From contig CACYLW010000001.1 in NCBI GenBank assembly GCA_902775345.1, positions 62,001-126,000 of the forward strand: a stretch of 64,000 nt of DNA. The letters run 5' to 3'. A program made the translations under genes and the position numbers. Source of the DNA: an uncultured Eubacteriales bacterium. Lineage in GTDB: Bacteria; Bacillota; Clostridia; Peptostreptococcales; Anaerovoracaceae. The notes under the pieces were generated by a model. That model worked only from the letters and a program-made list of their open reading frames with translations. It was not told where the DNA came from and made no database searches. Of the stretch, positions 54,025 through 62,910 are shown one piece after another; within the stretch, counting starts at the first letter, position 1; each line of letters starts with the position of its first letter.

Positions 54025-57000
54025 TTACTCTGTGCGGAGGGCAACTACAGGATCCTTGCGGGCGGCCATTCCGGACGGTATGAGTCCTGCGATGAACGTC
54101 AGGAATATGCTGATGAATACCAGGGCTATGCCTCCTGCCAGCGGGAGCACCGCTTTCAGCGCCTTGAGGCCGGTCAGGTGAAGCAGTATCGCGTTGATAG
54201 GTATTAGCAGGAGCAGGCTCACACCTATTCCTATGACTCCGGCACAGGCTCCGATGATGATGGTCTCTGCGTTGAATATACGCGAGATATCCTTCTTTGA
54301 AGCTCCGATCGCACGGAGTATTCCTATCTCCTTGGTGCGCTCAAGCACGGAGATGTAGGTAATGACGCCTATCATGATGGACGATACGATCAGCGATATC
54401 GCGACAAATGCGATGAGCACGTAGCTGACTGCGTTCGTGATGGTCTTGAGCGACTTGATCATGACGCCCGTTATGTCGGTGTAACTGATGACCAGGTCAT
54501 CGTCGCCGTTGTCCTGCATGTCCTTATTGTAGGTTTCAAGGAAGTCCAGGAACTTCTCTTTTGAATCGAAATCCTTAAGATAGAATGCCATCGACACAGG
54601 CTTGTTGATATCGGCATATCCGAGCTCGCGCAGATTGCCTTCGTAAGTTGTTTTTTCGTCGCCCGATATATATGCCGTTATGAGCCTTGTGATCTCTTCT
54701 TCGTCCATCTTCATTGTGAACGCGTCTGCTATGCCTGACGGATCTACGTGGAACTGGCTCCCGACAGCCTGAGCGGCTTTTCCGAGCGCCGGCCCCACGA
54801 CCTTGGCGTTCTGCATCATTTCCATGCCTTCACCGTACTGGTTGATGCCGTCCTGCAGTTCTTCTGCGGTCGTAAAAGGCTCTACCGTCGCGTCCAGCGC
54901 TGTCTTCAGGATCTCTGCCGGGTCGACCTTCATTTTCTCCATCTGCTCGGCGATCGTGTCGTCAATGGATTTATTGACTGCCGCGGCTGTTTCGTTCAGG
55001 TTATTTGCAAGTCTTTCAGCATAGTCCTCGCTGAGGAACCCTCCCGACTTATCGATCAGATCCTGTGCCGTGATACCGTTCCTGAGTAAGTTCAGGGCAT
55101 CCTCTTCCGTAAGTCCGAGTCCCTGAGGAAGCTTCTTCAGGAGCTCAGGCGCGGCTTCTTTCTGCGCAGTTTCTTTTGCTTTCTTTATAGCTTCAAGCGC
55201 AGCTTCCTCATCCGTTGCCGCGGCGATCCCCTCCATGATCTTAGGCGCGGCCGCATTGAGTACTTCGCCGTAGGCCTTGAGCATAGGATTGACTATGGAA
55301 GCGTGCTTGCCTGTGTTGAGATTCTCACCGAGAGCCTCGTCAACGAGGGCTTTATCGAATTTGAACTTATCCGGATTTTCATCGTACTTATTCAGGATGT
55401 GATCCACCATGCCTTCGCAGCCCTCAAGAAGAGCCTCGTTCACGTCGCTTTCGACCTTCTCTGCAGACTCGTTTTTGCTCAGGTCGTTGATCTCATCCTT
55501 CGCGATGTTCTCTATCTGCCGCTGCACGGCGTTAGGGTCGATGTCGCCGCCCAGCGCCTTTCTCAGCTTGTCTTCATCTATGCTGATCATGTCCTCGAAA
55601 CCGAGGCCTTCGTCAGTGTTGTTGCGGATGTCTTCGAAGCTCTTGCCGCTGAATACGTCGGTATTCCTGTTTGCCAGCTGGATCTTAACGATATCTGACT
55701 CCTTTGCGTAATCGAACATGTGCTGGGTCAGCGAAGGAAGATATCCGATGCCCTCGTTCATCGCATTGGCTCCGGACTTTTCCTTAGGGACGACGATACC
55801 TGATATGTGCAGCTTTTCGGACTTTTTGATCAGGTCTTCCATAAAAGCATCGTCCTTTGACATGTCTTCCCACACATCGTAAGAGTCATTGCGCCTGTAT
55901 GTGTCGCAGTTGTTGACAAGCGCGAATTCCATGCCTATGAAGTCGTCATAAGTCCATTCGATAGGCTCGTTGTCCGATTCGACCTCGTTGCCCTTCATGA
56001 CCTCGTTGATCATGTCCTTGAGCTCCTTAGGGTCGCGGAGTCCGAGAGTATATACGATGTAGTCATTGAGCTGGTTAGGATCACGAAGCACCAGCAGCAG
56101 CTCGTCGTATTTCTCAGGCCACTTGCCGGCTACCACGTCGAACTGCGACTTCAGAAGCTCCTGGTTATCCATCATCTGGAAGAACACATCCATGTTCGCA
56201 TATGAGACCATTGAGGTCTGGATGCTGTTCATATATGTCTGCATTATGGAGCCCGGGCTTACGCGCAGAGGTCCGTACTTCAGATTGGTCGAGTATATGG
56301 TAGGCGAGATGCCGTATCCGTATTCATAGGCGTTGAACCATTCACCGGCAGTATCGATGTTTGAATCGACGTGCTTCTTGAAGGCGGCGAGATCGTTCGA
56401 TCCTATGCTGGCCAGCATGTCGGTCATGATCTGCTGCTCGCGCAGCTTGTCTTTGGTCCGTATTTCTTCAGCTTCAGCTTCGGCAGCCATGAATGAGGTG
56501 ATCATGGATGTCATGTCGGCAGTCTCGGACTGTATTGTCAGAGGATAGGACGAAAGCGTGTCCTCCTCGAGTTTGTCTATGTAGGCCTGGAATCCGCTCG
56601 ATACCGAGAGTATGAGTGCTATTCCGATGATTCCTATGCTTCCCGCGAATGCTGTCAGCAGCGTGCGGGCCTTCTTGGTCATAAGGTTGTTGAGTGAGAG
56701 GTGGAGTGCCGTGCCCATGGACATCGACTTGTTGCGGCGGCCGGCAGCTCTTCCGCCGGACTTCTGCCTTTTCTTCATCGTAGCCTGATCTGCCGCAGCG
56801 CTTCCTGCCTGTCTGCCTACGGTCCCTCCGACAACGGATCCGACGGCTCCGCCTGCAGGTCCTGCGATTATCTGGCCTGCGGCCTTTCCGACCGCCTTGC
56901 CGGCCTGCTTGCCGGCAAATTTCCCGACGGCTTCATTGCGCGCGTCCGGTTCAACCGATATGCCTTCGCTGATCTCATGGATGCCGGGATCGAACGGATT

Positions 57001-57666
57001 GCTGTCACTTATGACCTGACCGTCCGAAAGCCTGACTATCCTGGTCGAATACGCTTCGGCCAGGTCAGGGTTATGCGTTACCATGATGACAAGCCTGTCT
57101 TCGGATATCTTCTTGAGAATGGCCATGACCTGCGAGCTTGTCTCGGTATCGAGAGCTCCGGTCGGCTCATCTGCGAGAATGATGTCAGGGTCATTTATGA
57201 GCGCGCGGGCTATGGCCACACGCTGCACCTGACCGCCGGACATCTCGGCAGGCTTTTTGTTGATCTGATCTCCCAGACCGACCTGCTCGAGCGCCGCGAC
57301 CGCTCGCTCCCTTCTTTCTGCAGACGATACACCTGATAAAGTAAGGGCGAGTTCTACGTTTGAGAGCACGTTCTGGTGCGAGATGAGGTTGTAGCTCTGG
57401 AAGACGAAGCCGATAGTATCGTTTCTGTAGGCATCCCAGTCGGCATCCTTATATTCCTTGGTGCTGATTCCGTCGATGAGAAGGTCGCCCGCAGTGTATT
57501 GGTCGAGTCCTCCGAGAATGTTGAGCATGGTGGTTTTGCCGCAGCCCGAGGGTCCCAGAATAGAAACAAACTCGCTTTCTCTGAAGGCGAGGTCGATACC
57601 CCTGAGTGCGTGAACAGTCTCAGCGCCGGTCCTGTATTCTTTTGTGATTCCCCTTAGTTCGAGCAT
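54025..57666 (-). CDS. ABC transporter, ATPase-FtsX permease fusion with large extracellular domain
   Basis: The 1213-residue protein has an N-terminal ATPase (residues 1-~235; Walker A GPSGCGKTT at 38-46, signature MSGGQ at 142, Walker B DIILADEP), then a Gly/Ala-rich linker (~248-290) with repeated GxxxG spacing, and a MacB/FtsX-like permease. TM1 is near residues 335-360, a ~700-residue acidic extracellular domain follows, and the last ~130 residues contain three helices and the FtsX signature around TKEIGILRAIGASKKDI. The organisation matches MacB-type mechanotransmission or lipoprotein/peptide export. No separate membrane-fusion gene is nearby. The start ATG follows GGAGAGATATGGCC. Confidence 0.88.
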   Translation of the reverse strand: MLELRGITKEYRTGAETVHALRGIDLAFRESEFVSILGPSGCGKTTMLNILGGLDQYTAGDLLIDGISTKEYKDADWDAYRNDTIGFVFQSYNLISHQNVLSNVELALTLSGVSSAERRERAVAALEQVGLGDQINKKPAEMSGGQVQRVAIARALINDPDIILADEPTGALDTETSSQVMAILKKISEDRLVIMVTHNPDLAEAYSTRIVRLSDGQVISDSNPFDPGIHEISEGISVEPDARNEAVGKFAGKQAGKAVGKAAGQIIAGPAGGAVGSVVGGTVGRQAGSAAADQATMKKRQKSGGRAAGRRNKSMSMGTALHLSLNNLMTKKARTLLTAFAGSIGIIGIALILSVSSGFQAYIDKLEEDTLSSYPLTIQSETADMTSMITSFMAAEAEAEEIRTKDKLREQQIMTDMLASIGSNDLAAFKKHVDSNIDTAGEWFNAYEYGYGISPTIYSTNLKYGPLRVSPGSIMQTYMNSIQTSMVSYANMDVFFQMMDNQELLKSQFDVVAGKWPEKYDELLLVLRDPNQLNDYIVYTLGLRDPKELKDMINEVMKGNEVESDNEPIEWTYDDFIGMEFALVNNCDTYRRNDSYDVWEDMSKDDAFMEDLIKKSEKLHISGIVVPKEKSGANAMNEGIGYLPSLTQHMFDYAKESDIVKIQLANRNTDVFSGKSFEDIRNNTDEGLGFEDMISIDEDKLRKALGGDIDPNAVQRQIENIAKDEINDLSKNESAEKVESDVNEALLEGCEGMVDHILNKYDENPDKFKFDKALVDEALGENLNTGKHASIVNPMLKAYGEVLNAAAPKIMEGIAAATDEEAALEAIKKAKETAQKEAAPELLKKLPQGLGLTEEDALNLLRNGITAQDLIDKSGGFLSEDYAERLANNLNETAAAVNKSIDDTIAEQMEKMKVDPAEILKTALDATVEPFTTAEELQDGINQYGEGMEMMQNAKVVGPALGKAAQAVGSQFHVDPSGIADAFTMKMDEEEITRLITAYISGDEKTTYEGNLRELGYADINKPVSMAFYLKDFDSKEKFLDFLETYNKDMQDNGDDDLVISYTDITGVMIKSLKTITNAVSYVLIAFVAISLIVSSIMIGVITYISVLERTKEIGILRAIGASKKDISRIFNAETIIIGACAGVIGIGVSLLLLIPINAILLHLTGLKALKAVLPLAGGIALVFISIFLTFIAGLIPSGMAARKDPVVALRTE

Positions 57667-57830
57667 TGGCCATATCTCTCCATGTTATCTTAGTTTACAA
57701 TCTAAAATTCTACATCTTTTACAGAGCGCCTTCAATCGCTGCACAAACAACTTACAGGATTTTCACAAATGCCACACAAAAGCAATCCGTGCTCTCGCAT
57801 ATGCGGCAAAAGAATGATAAAATATAAAAG

Positions 57831-57870
57831 TTCGGGCCTGCTGTAAGGTCCGCCAAAATAACCCGAAAGG
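57831..57870 (+). promoter_or_regulatory. hairpin overlapping the acyl-CoA ligase ribosome site
   Basis: TTCGGG (57831-57836) pairs with CCCGAA (57862-57867), and GGCCT with AGGTC inside it. The outer arm covers part of GAAAGG, the likely ribosome site. Confidence 0.4.
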
Positions 57871-57882
57871 CGAATCATAATA

Positions 57883-59673
57883 ATGGCAAATAACTGGAAG
57901 ATTAATGAAAACGGAAATATCGTATTTCCTGTACCTGATAAAGTAAAGATCCCGTGGGACAGGAGCAGGGGCGACCTGCCGCTCACAGTCGAATATTTCA
58001 ACGGGACCATGTACGAGAAGGTAGAGGAGACTGCAAAAAAACATCCTCTCATGATAGCTCTCGACTTCATGGGCAAGCACATAACATACAAGTACATGGT
58101 CGATCAGATCAATCTCTGCGCGAAATCGCTCAGGATACTGGGCATACGCGAGAACGACAGAGTCACGATCGCCATGCCGAACTGCCCGCAGGCCATATAC
58201 ATGCTCTATGCTGTCAACCTTGTCGGAGCAGTCGCAAACATGGTGCACCCGCTGAGCGCCGAGAAGGAGATAGAAAACTACCTCAACATGTCCGATTCGG
58301 TCATGGTGGTCACTCTCGACCAGTTCTACCATAAGATCGAAGCGATCCGTAAAAACACAAAAATACAGAATGTAATCATCGCGCGCATCAGAGATGAGCT
58401 TTCGAGACCGATCAAAGTCGGATACATGCTCACGGAGGGACGCAAGATACAGAAGATCCCTAAGGAAGCTCCTGTATTCCAGTGGCCTGACTTCATGAGC
58501 CTCGGAAGGCACTGCGGATATGAGTACAAGGTAAAGAGAAAACCTGATGATCCGGCTGCCATCCTCTACTCGGGTGGAACCACGGGAACTACTAAGGGTA
58601 TCGTTCTCACGAACCTGAACTTCAACGCGCTGGCAACGCAGGTCATTGCCGCAAACCCGATATACAGGGTGGGCGACAAGATGCTGTCAGCCATGCCTAT
58701 CTTCCATGGTTTTGGCCTCGGCGTATGCATTCACACCATGCTGGCCGGCGGCGGACGCTGTGTGCTGGTGCCGCGATTTACACCTAAGAGCTATGCCAAA
58801 CTGATCACGAAGTATAAGTGCAACTTCATCGCCGGCGTACCGACTCTGTTTGAAGCGCTGCTGAGACTGCCGTCAATGAACGGTAAGGACCTCTCGTCGC
58901 TCAAGGGAGTTTTCTCGGGCGGTGACTCGCTCTCCATCGAGCTCAAAAAGAAGTTCGACAAGTTCCTTTACGACCACAAGTCGAAGATACAGGTCCGTGA
59001 AGGATACGGCACTACTGAGAGTGTAACGGCGGCATGCCTGACACCTCCTCAGATGCACAAGGAAGGAAGCATCGGCATACCGTTCCCTGACATGTACTAC
59101 AAGATCGTCAGGCCTGGCACGGACGAAGAACTGCCATACGGTGAAGAGGGCGAAATACTGATGTCCGGACCGACCGTGATGGCGGGTTACCTCGACATGC
59201 CTGAAGAGACAGCCAATACCATCAGGGAGCATGAAGACGGACTCAGATGGCTGTATACAGGCGATCTCGGAACCATGGACGATGAAGGCTTCATCTACTT
59301 CCGCGGAAGAGCCAAGAGAATGATCATCTCTTCAGGCTATAATATCTATCCTGCTCAGCTCGAAAACGTCTTTGATGCACACGAGAAGGTGCAGATGAGC
59401 TGCGCTGTCGGAGTTCCTGACAGCTACAAGATGCAGAAGGTCAAGATGTTCGTGATGCCGAAGACCGGTGTCGTTGCGGATGATGCTCTCAAGGAAGAAC
59501 TTCTGGCATATGCAAGAAAACACATTGCGAAATTCGCGATGCCTTATGACATAGAGTTCCGCAAGGAGCTGCCGAAGACTCTGGTAGGCAAGGTAGCGTA
59601 CCGTGTTCTCGAGGAAGAGGAAGCGGAGAAGTACAAAGCAGAACAGGAAGCTGCAAAAGCAGACGTGAAGTAG
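57883..59673 (+). CDS. acyl-CoA ligase / AMP-dependent synthetase
   Basis: The 596-residue adenylate-forming enzyme has the P-loop-like YSGGTTGTTKGIVLTNLNF (motif A3), YGTTESVTA (A5), YTGDLGTMDDEGF (A7) and the C-terminal catalytic-lysine region PKTLVGKVAYR (A10). It should activate a carboxylic acid, probably a medium- or long-chain fatty acid, as the CoA thioester. The divergent ABC gene lies 217 bases upstream. A possible leader hairpin overlaps its ribosome site. An MtnA/eIF2B-like gene follows after 14 bases. Confidence 0.92.
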   Translation: MANNWKINENGNIVFPVPDKVKIPWDRSRGDLPLTVEYFNGTMYEKVEETAKKHPLMIALDFMGKHITYKYMVDQINLCAKSLRILGIRENDRVTIAMPNCPQAIYMLYAVNLVGAVANMVHPLSAEKEIENYLNMSDSVMVVTLDQFYHKIEAIRKNTKIQNVIIARIRDELSRPIKVGYMLTEGRKIQKIPKEAPVFQWPDFMSLGRHCGYEYKVKRKPDDPAAILYSGGTTGTTKGIVLTNLNFNALATQVIAANPIYRVGDKMLSAMPIFHGFGLGVCIHTMLAGGGRCVLVPRFTPKSYAKLITKYKCNFIAGVPTLFEALLRLPSMNGKDLSSLKGVFSGGDSLSIELKKKFDKFLYDHKSKIQVREGYGTTESVTAACLTPPQMHKEGSIGIPFPDMYYKIVRPGTDEELPYGEEGEILMSGPTVMAGYLDMPEETANTIREHEDGLRWLYTGDLGTMDDEGFIYFRGRAKRMIISSGYNIYPAQLENVFDAHEKVQMSCAVGVPDSYKMQKVKMFVMPKTGVVADDALKEELLAYARKHIAKFAMPYDIEFRKELPKTLVGKVAYRVLEEEEAEKYKAEQEAAKADVK

Positions 59674-59687
59674 AAAGCGGACCGGAA

Positions 59688-60743
59688 ATGGAAAGACAGG
59701 ATAAAGGGCTTGCGTGGATGCTCCAGTATGAGAATATCGCATGGTATGAGGACGGAGTGGTAAGCATACTGGACCGGCGCATATATCCTATAGAGGTGGT
59801 AAAGGTCGAGTGCAGTACTCACCGGGAAGTCGCTGAGGCGATACGTGACATGGTGACACAGAGCGCCGGTCCGTATACGGCGGCGGCAATGGGCATGGCG
59901 CTGGCTGCATATGAGTGCAGGGGAAGGAGCGAGGCTGAACAGATCGAATATCTGGAAGCCGCCGCTTACACGATCTCTCATGCAAGGCCGACTACAACGT
60001 GGCGCATGGAGCGCATCACAGCCAGGTGCCTTGACACTGCAAGAGCAGCACTGGCAGCCGGCAAGTCAGATGTCTCTGAAGTCATCAGGCAGTGTGCCAT
60101 AGACATGAATGACGAGAGGTATTCCGGAATAAATACGGTAGGCAGATATCTCGCGGGGCTCTTCCCGGAGCACGGAACCATCATGACCCAGTGCTTCGCA
60201 GAGACCATAGTAGGCATGATGCTCAAGGAGGCGAGACTGCAGGGCAAGGACATCCGCCTGTTCTGTCCGGAAACACGCCCGTATTTCCAGGGATCCAGAC
60301 TGACGGCCAGCGTAGCTTACGACATGGGATTCGACGTGACCGTGATAACCGACAACATGCCGGCTTCCGTAATGAAAAAAGAGGGTGTCGACCTCTTCAC
60401 TTCAGCGGCTGACGTCATATGCTGTGACGGTCATGTCGTGAACAAGGTGGGGACTTACCAGATAGCTATAGCCGCTAAATACCACGGCATACCATATTAT
60501 GTAAGCGGAACTCCGGATCAGGGACACCCTACGGTAGATACGGTGAAGATAGAGATGAGAGACCCGGATTTCGTTCTGCAGGCTATGGGGACACCGACAG
60601 CGAACCAGAACGTAAAGGGTTACTATCCGGCATTCGACATTACGCCGCCGGAACTCGTTACCGGCGTGGTCACTGATCAGGGCGTTCTTAAGCCGGACAG
60701 GCTTTCAGAATATAAAGCGGTCAAGGCTCAGTTCCTGGTCTGA
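59688..60743 (+). CDS. eIF2B-alpha/MtnA-family protein (sugar-phosphate isomerase-like)
   Basis: The 351-residue protein belongs to the family of methylthioribose-1-phosphate isomerase and ribose-1,5-bisphosphate isomerase. NKVGTYQIAIAAKYHGIPYYV near residue 265 is the family motif. The catalytic cysteine may be present in TIMTQCFAETIV, but the usual CNxGxL context is lost, and the catalytic-Asp region reads SAADVICCDGHVV. No other methionine-salvage gene is near, so substrate and reaction are uncertain. It probably shares a transcript with the acyl-CoA ligase. Its 3' end overlaps the convergent transporter gene by 16 bases. Confidence 0.8.
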   Translation: MERQDKGLAWMLQYENIAWYEDGVVSILDRRIYPIEVVKVECSTHREVAEAIRDMVTQSAGPYTAAAMGMALAAYECRGRSEAEQIEYLEAAAYTISHARPTTTWRMERITARCLDTARAALAAGKSDVSEVIRQCAIDMNDERYSGINTVGRYLAGLFPEHGTIMTQCFAETIVGMMLKEARLQGKDIRLFCPETRPYFQGSRLTASVAYDMGFDVTVITDNMPASVMKKEGVDLFTSAADVICCDGHVVNKVGTYQIAIAAKYHGIPYYVSGTPDQGHPTVDTVKIEMRDPDFVLQAMGTPTANQNVKGYYPAFDITPPELVTGVVTDQGVLKPDRLSEYKAVKAQFLV

Positions 60744-61609
60744 CGCTTTCGTGCAGCCCGGTCCTCTATCCAGGCCGGGGCAAGTATTGAAATAAGAATG
60801 AGAAATGATCCCAGAAGCATTGAAGGGGTCATTTTTTCATGCAGGAATACAACGCCGAGAATGGCGGCGGTGAGCGGGTTGAATACTGCGAGGACTCCGG
60901 CGCGCTCCGGTGTTATGTATTTCTGGCCGAACGGCTGTATTGTAAAGCCCACACAGCTGCAGATCAGCGCGAGCGCGAGTATGGCGCCCCATTCGCTGCC
61001 GCTCTGAGGCATGCGTATGTCTTCAAAAATGAAAGCTCCGATGAAACCGAAGATGGCGATGAAGAGGAGCTGGTAGACTGAGACCACCATGAGGTCGTCG
61101 TTCTTCGCTGCCGTGTCTGTAACGATCACCGAAAGCGAATACCAGAACGTTCCGAGCAGCACGAGGAGCTCGCCGGAAGTGAATCCGAGCCTGTCGCCCT
61201 TCAGTGTCAGGAAAGCGACACCTATGATGCAGATCAGCGATGAGATTACGGTGATCCTGTCAGGGAACCTTCTGTGGATGATGCATGCAAGAGCAGGTAC
61301 CAGAACTACGACCATGCCTTCAAGAAAAGCGGTCACGGAAGAAGGTGTCGACTTCAGGCCCATCATTTCGGTCAGCATGGCCAGGAAGAAGGTTATTCCT
61401 ATGAGGGCGCAGTGGAACATCGTCTTCGCATCCACTTTGGTCAGATGCCTGCGGAAGAGCAGCGCGATGATGACGAACGCTATCGTGAAACGGAAGCCGA
61501 TCGTCAGGAAAGGCCCCATAGTGCGCATGGCGATTTTTCCAAACAAAAGAGAACTGGATCTCAGCGCGAGCGCCAGGGACACCAGTACTTCACCTCTCCG
61601 TTCATTCAT
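60728..61609 (-). CDS. EamA/DMT-family transporter
   Basis: The 293-residue protein has ten hydrophobic segments in two EamA repeats; the second begins near residue ~140 after LTLKGDRLGFTSGELLVLLG. Members export amino acids or other metabolites. The start at ATG 61609 fits family N-termini (MNERRGEVLVSLAL) and leaves a ~30-base leader after the promoter; ATG 61636 would add nine residues and leave almost none. The gene converges on and overlaps the end of the eIF2B-like gene. Confidence 0.88.
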   Translation of the reverse strand: MNERRGEVLVSLALALRSSSLLFGKIAMRTMGPFLTIGFRFTIAFVIIALLFRRHLTKVDAKTMFHCALIGITFFLAMLTEMMGLKSTPSSVTAFLEGMVVVLVPALACIIHRRFPDRITVISSLICIIGVAFLTLKGDRLGFTSGELLVLLGTFWYSLSVIVTDTAAKNDDLMVVSVYQLLFIAIFGFIGAFIFEDIRMPQSGSEWGAILALALICSCVGFTIQPFGQKYITPERAGVLAVFNPLTAAILGVVFLHEKMTPSMLLGSFLILISILAPAWIEDRAARKRQTRN

Positions 61610-61645
61610 CTGTATCTCTATCCCATGCTTTTTCATGCTGAAACA

Positions 61646-61676
61646 ATTATATAGTCATCGTTACCGGCCGTTCAAG
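61646..61676 (-). promoter_or_regulatory. promoter of the EamA transporter
   Basis: On the minus strand TTGAAC, an 18-base spacer and TATAAT lie just upstream of the gene. Boundaries are approximate. Confidence 0.6.
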
Positions 61677-61785
61677 CCTTCAAACGCCTTAAAATATTGT
61701 AAAGTAGAGCCTTTGCGGATATTCCGGGTGTTATAATCCTACTCGTAAAAATGGCAGAAAAATGTCCAGAAGAAAGGCAGAACAA

Positions 61786-62910
61786 ATGGCAAAAGTAGAT
61801 ATTTTCTCCGGCTTTCTCGGAGCAGGCAAGACAACACTGATCAAAAAACTCATATCTGAGGGATATGAAACCAGGAACATCGTTCTTATCGAGAACGAAT
61901 TCGGCGAGATCGGTGTCGACACGGGTTTCCTGAGGGAATCGGGCGTCAAGATCAATGAGATGGTAGCAGGATGCATCTGCTGCACACTCGTCGGGGACTT
62001 CGGAAAAGCCCTGAACGAAGTGATCGAGCAGTATGATCCGGACAGGATCCTTATAGAGCCGTCCGGAGTCGGAAAACTCTCAGATGTTATCATCGCTGTA
62101 CAGGATCTTCAGAACGACAAGATCGAGCTCAACGGCTTCACGACGGTAGTCGATGCCAAGAGATACAAGATGTACATGGAGAACTTCGGTGAGTTCTTTG
62201 CGAATCAGGTAGAGCACGCAAGCTCCATTTTCCTTTCGCATCAGCAGGGAATGACATCCGCGGAACTCGATGAAGTAGTAAATGATATCAGAACTCTGAA
62301 TAAGACAGCACAGATAGTCACGACCGACTGGGATCAGCTCAGCGGCGCAAAGATGCTCGAAGTCATGGAGTCAGACAAGACCCTGAACGCGGAGCTCGAC
62401 AAACTGAGAGAAGAAGCTTACGAGGAGCTCGAGGCGCACGAACACGAGCATGAGCACGAACATGATGAGGAGTGCGGATGCGGACACCATCATCACCACC
62501 ATCACCATGATGACGACGATGATGACGATGAGGACGAACACGAGCACCATCATCACCATCACCACGATGACGACGATGACGACGAACATGAGCATCATCA
62601 CCATCACCACCATCACCATCATCACCATGGACATGACGCTGACGAGGTCTTCGACGAAGTCGGAGCGCAGACCAGCAACAAATATACAAAAGCGGAACTC
62701 GAGGAGATCATCGACAGCCTCGATGAGTGCGGCGAGGTGCTCAGGGCAAAGGGCATCGTAGAGAACGCAGACGGAGGCTGGCTCGAATTCGATTACGTAC
62801 CGGGCGAGGGCGAGGTCAGAGAGACCGAAGCTGAGGCGACCGGAATGATAGCCGTCATCGGTACAAGACTCAACAAAGAAAAACTTAAGGGGCTGTTCAG
62901 ACTGGCATGA
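61786..62910 (+). CDS. COG0523 (CobW/ZNG1-like) GTPase with long His/Asp tract
   Basis: The 374-residue protein has Walker A GFLGAGKTTLI, the metal-binding CxCC in AGCICCTLVGDF, and IEPSGVGK, as in COG0523 metallochaperone GTPases. Residues ~218-284 are an unusually long run of alternating His and Asp/Glu blocks, likely binding zinc, nickel or cobalt. A CobW C-terminal domain follows. ATG 61786 was chosen because AGAAAGG precedes it; ATG 61762 is in frame upstream. An extended -10 (TGT plus TATAAT near 61730) may be its promoter. It overlaps the next GTPase gene by 4 bases. Confidence 0.92.
   Translation: MAKVDIFSGFLGAGKTTLIKKLISEGYETRNIVLIENEFGEIGVDTGFLRESGVKINEMVAGCICCTLVGDFGKALNEVIEQYDPDRILIEPSGVGKLSDVIIAVQDLQNDKIELNGFTTVVDAKRYKMYMENFGEFFANQVEHASSIFLSHQQGMTSAELDEVVNDIRTLNKTAQIVTTDWDQLSGAKMLEVMESDKTLNAELDKLREEAYEELEAHEHEHEHEHDEECGCGHHHHHHHHDDDDDDDEDEHEHHHHHHHDDDDDDEHEHHHHHHHHHHHHGHDADEVFDEVGAQTSNKYTKAELEEIIDSLDECGEVLRAKGIVENADGGWLEFDYVPGEGEVRETEAEATGMIAVIGTRLNKEKLKGLFRLA

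Noticed and set aside
61609..61646. Leaderless start of the EamA transporter at ATG 61636
   Set aside because: ATG 61609 fits the family N-terminus better and leaves a normal short leader with a GGGATAG-like ribosome site.
62437..62635. Possible CRISPR-like or tandem DNA repeat
   Set aside because: The periodicity comes from His and Asp codons within a coding frame; there are no repeat-spacer units.
62363..62689. Minus-strand Val/Met- and Arg/His-rich ORFs
   Set aside because: They are the reverse reading of the His/Asp codon tract in the COG0523 gene.
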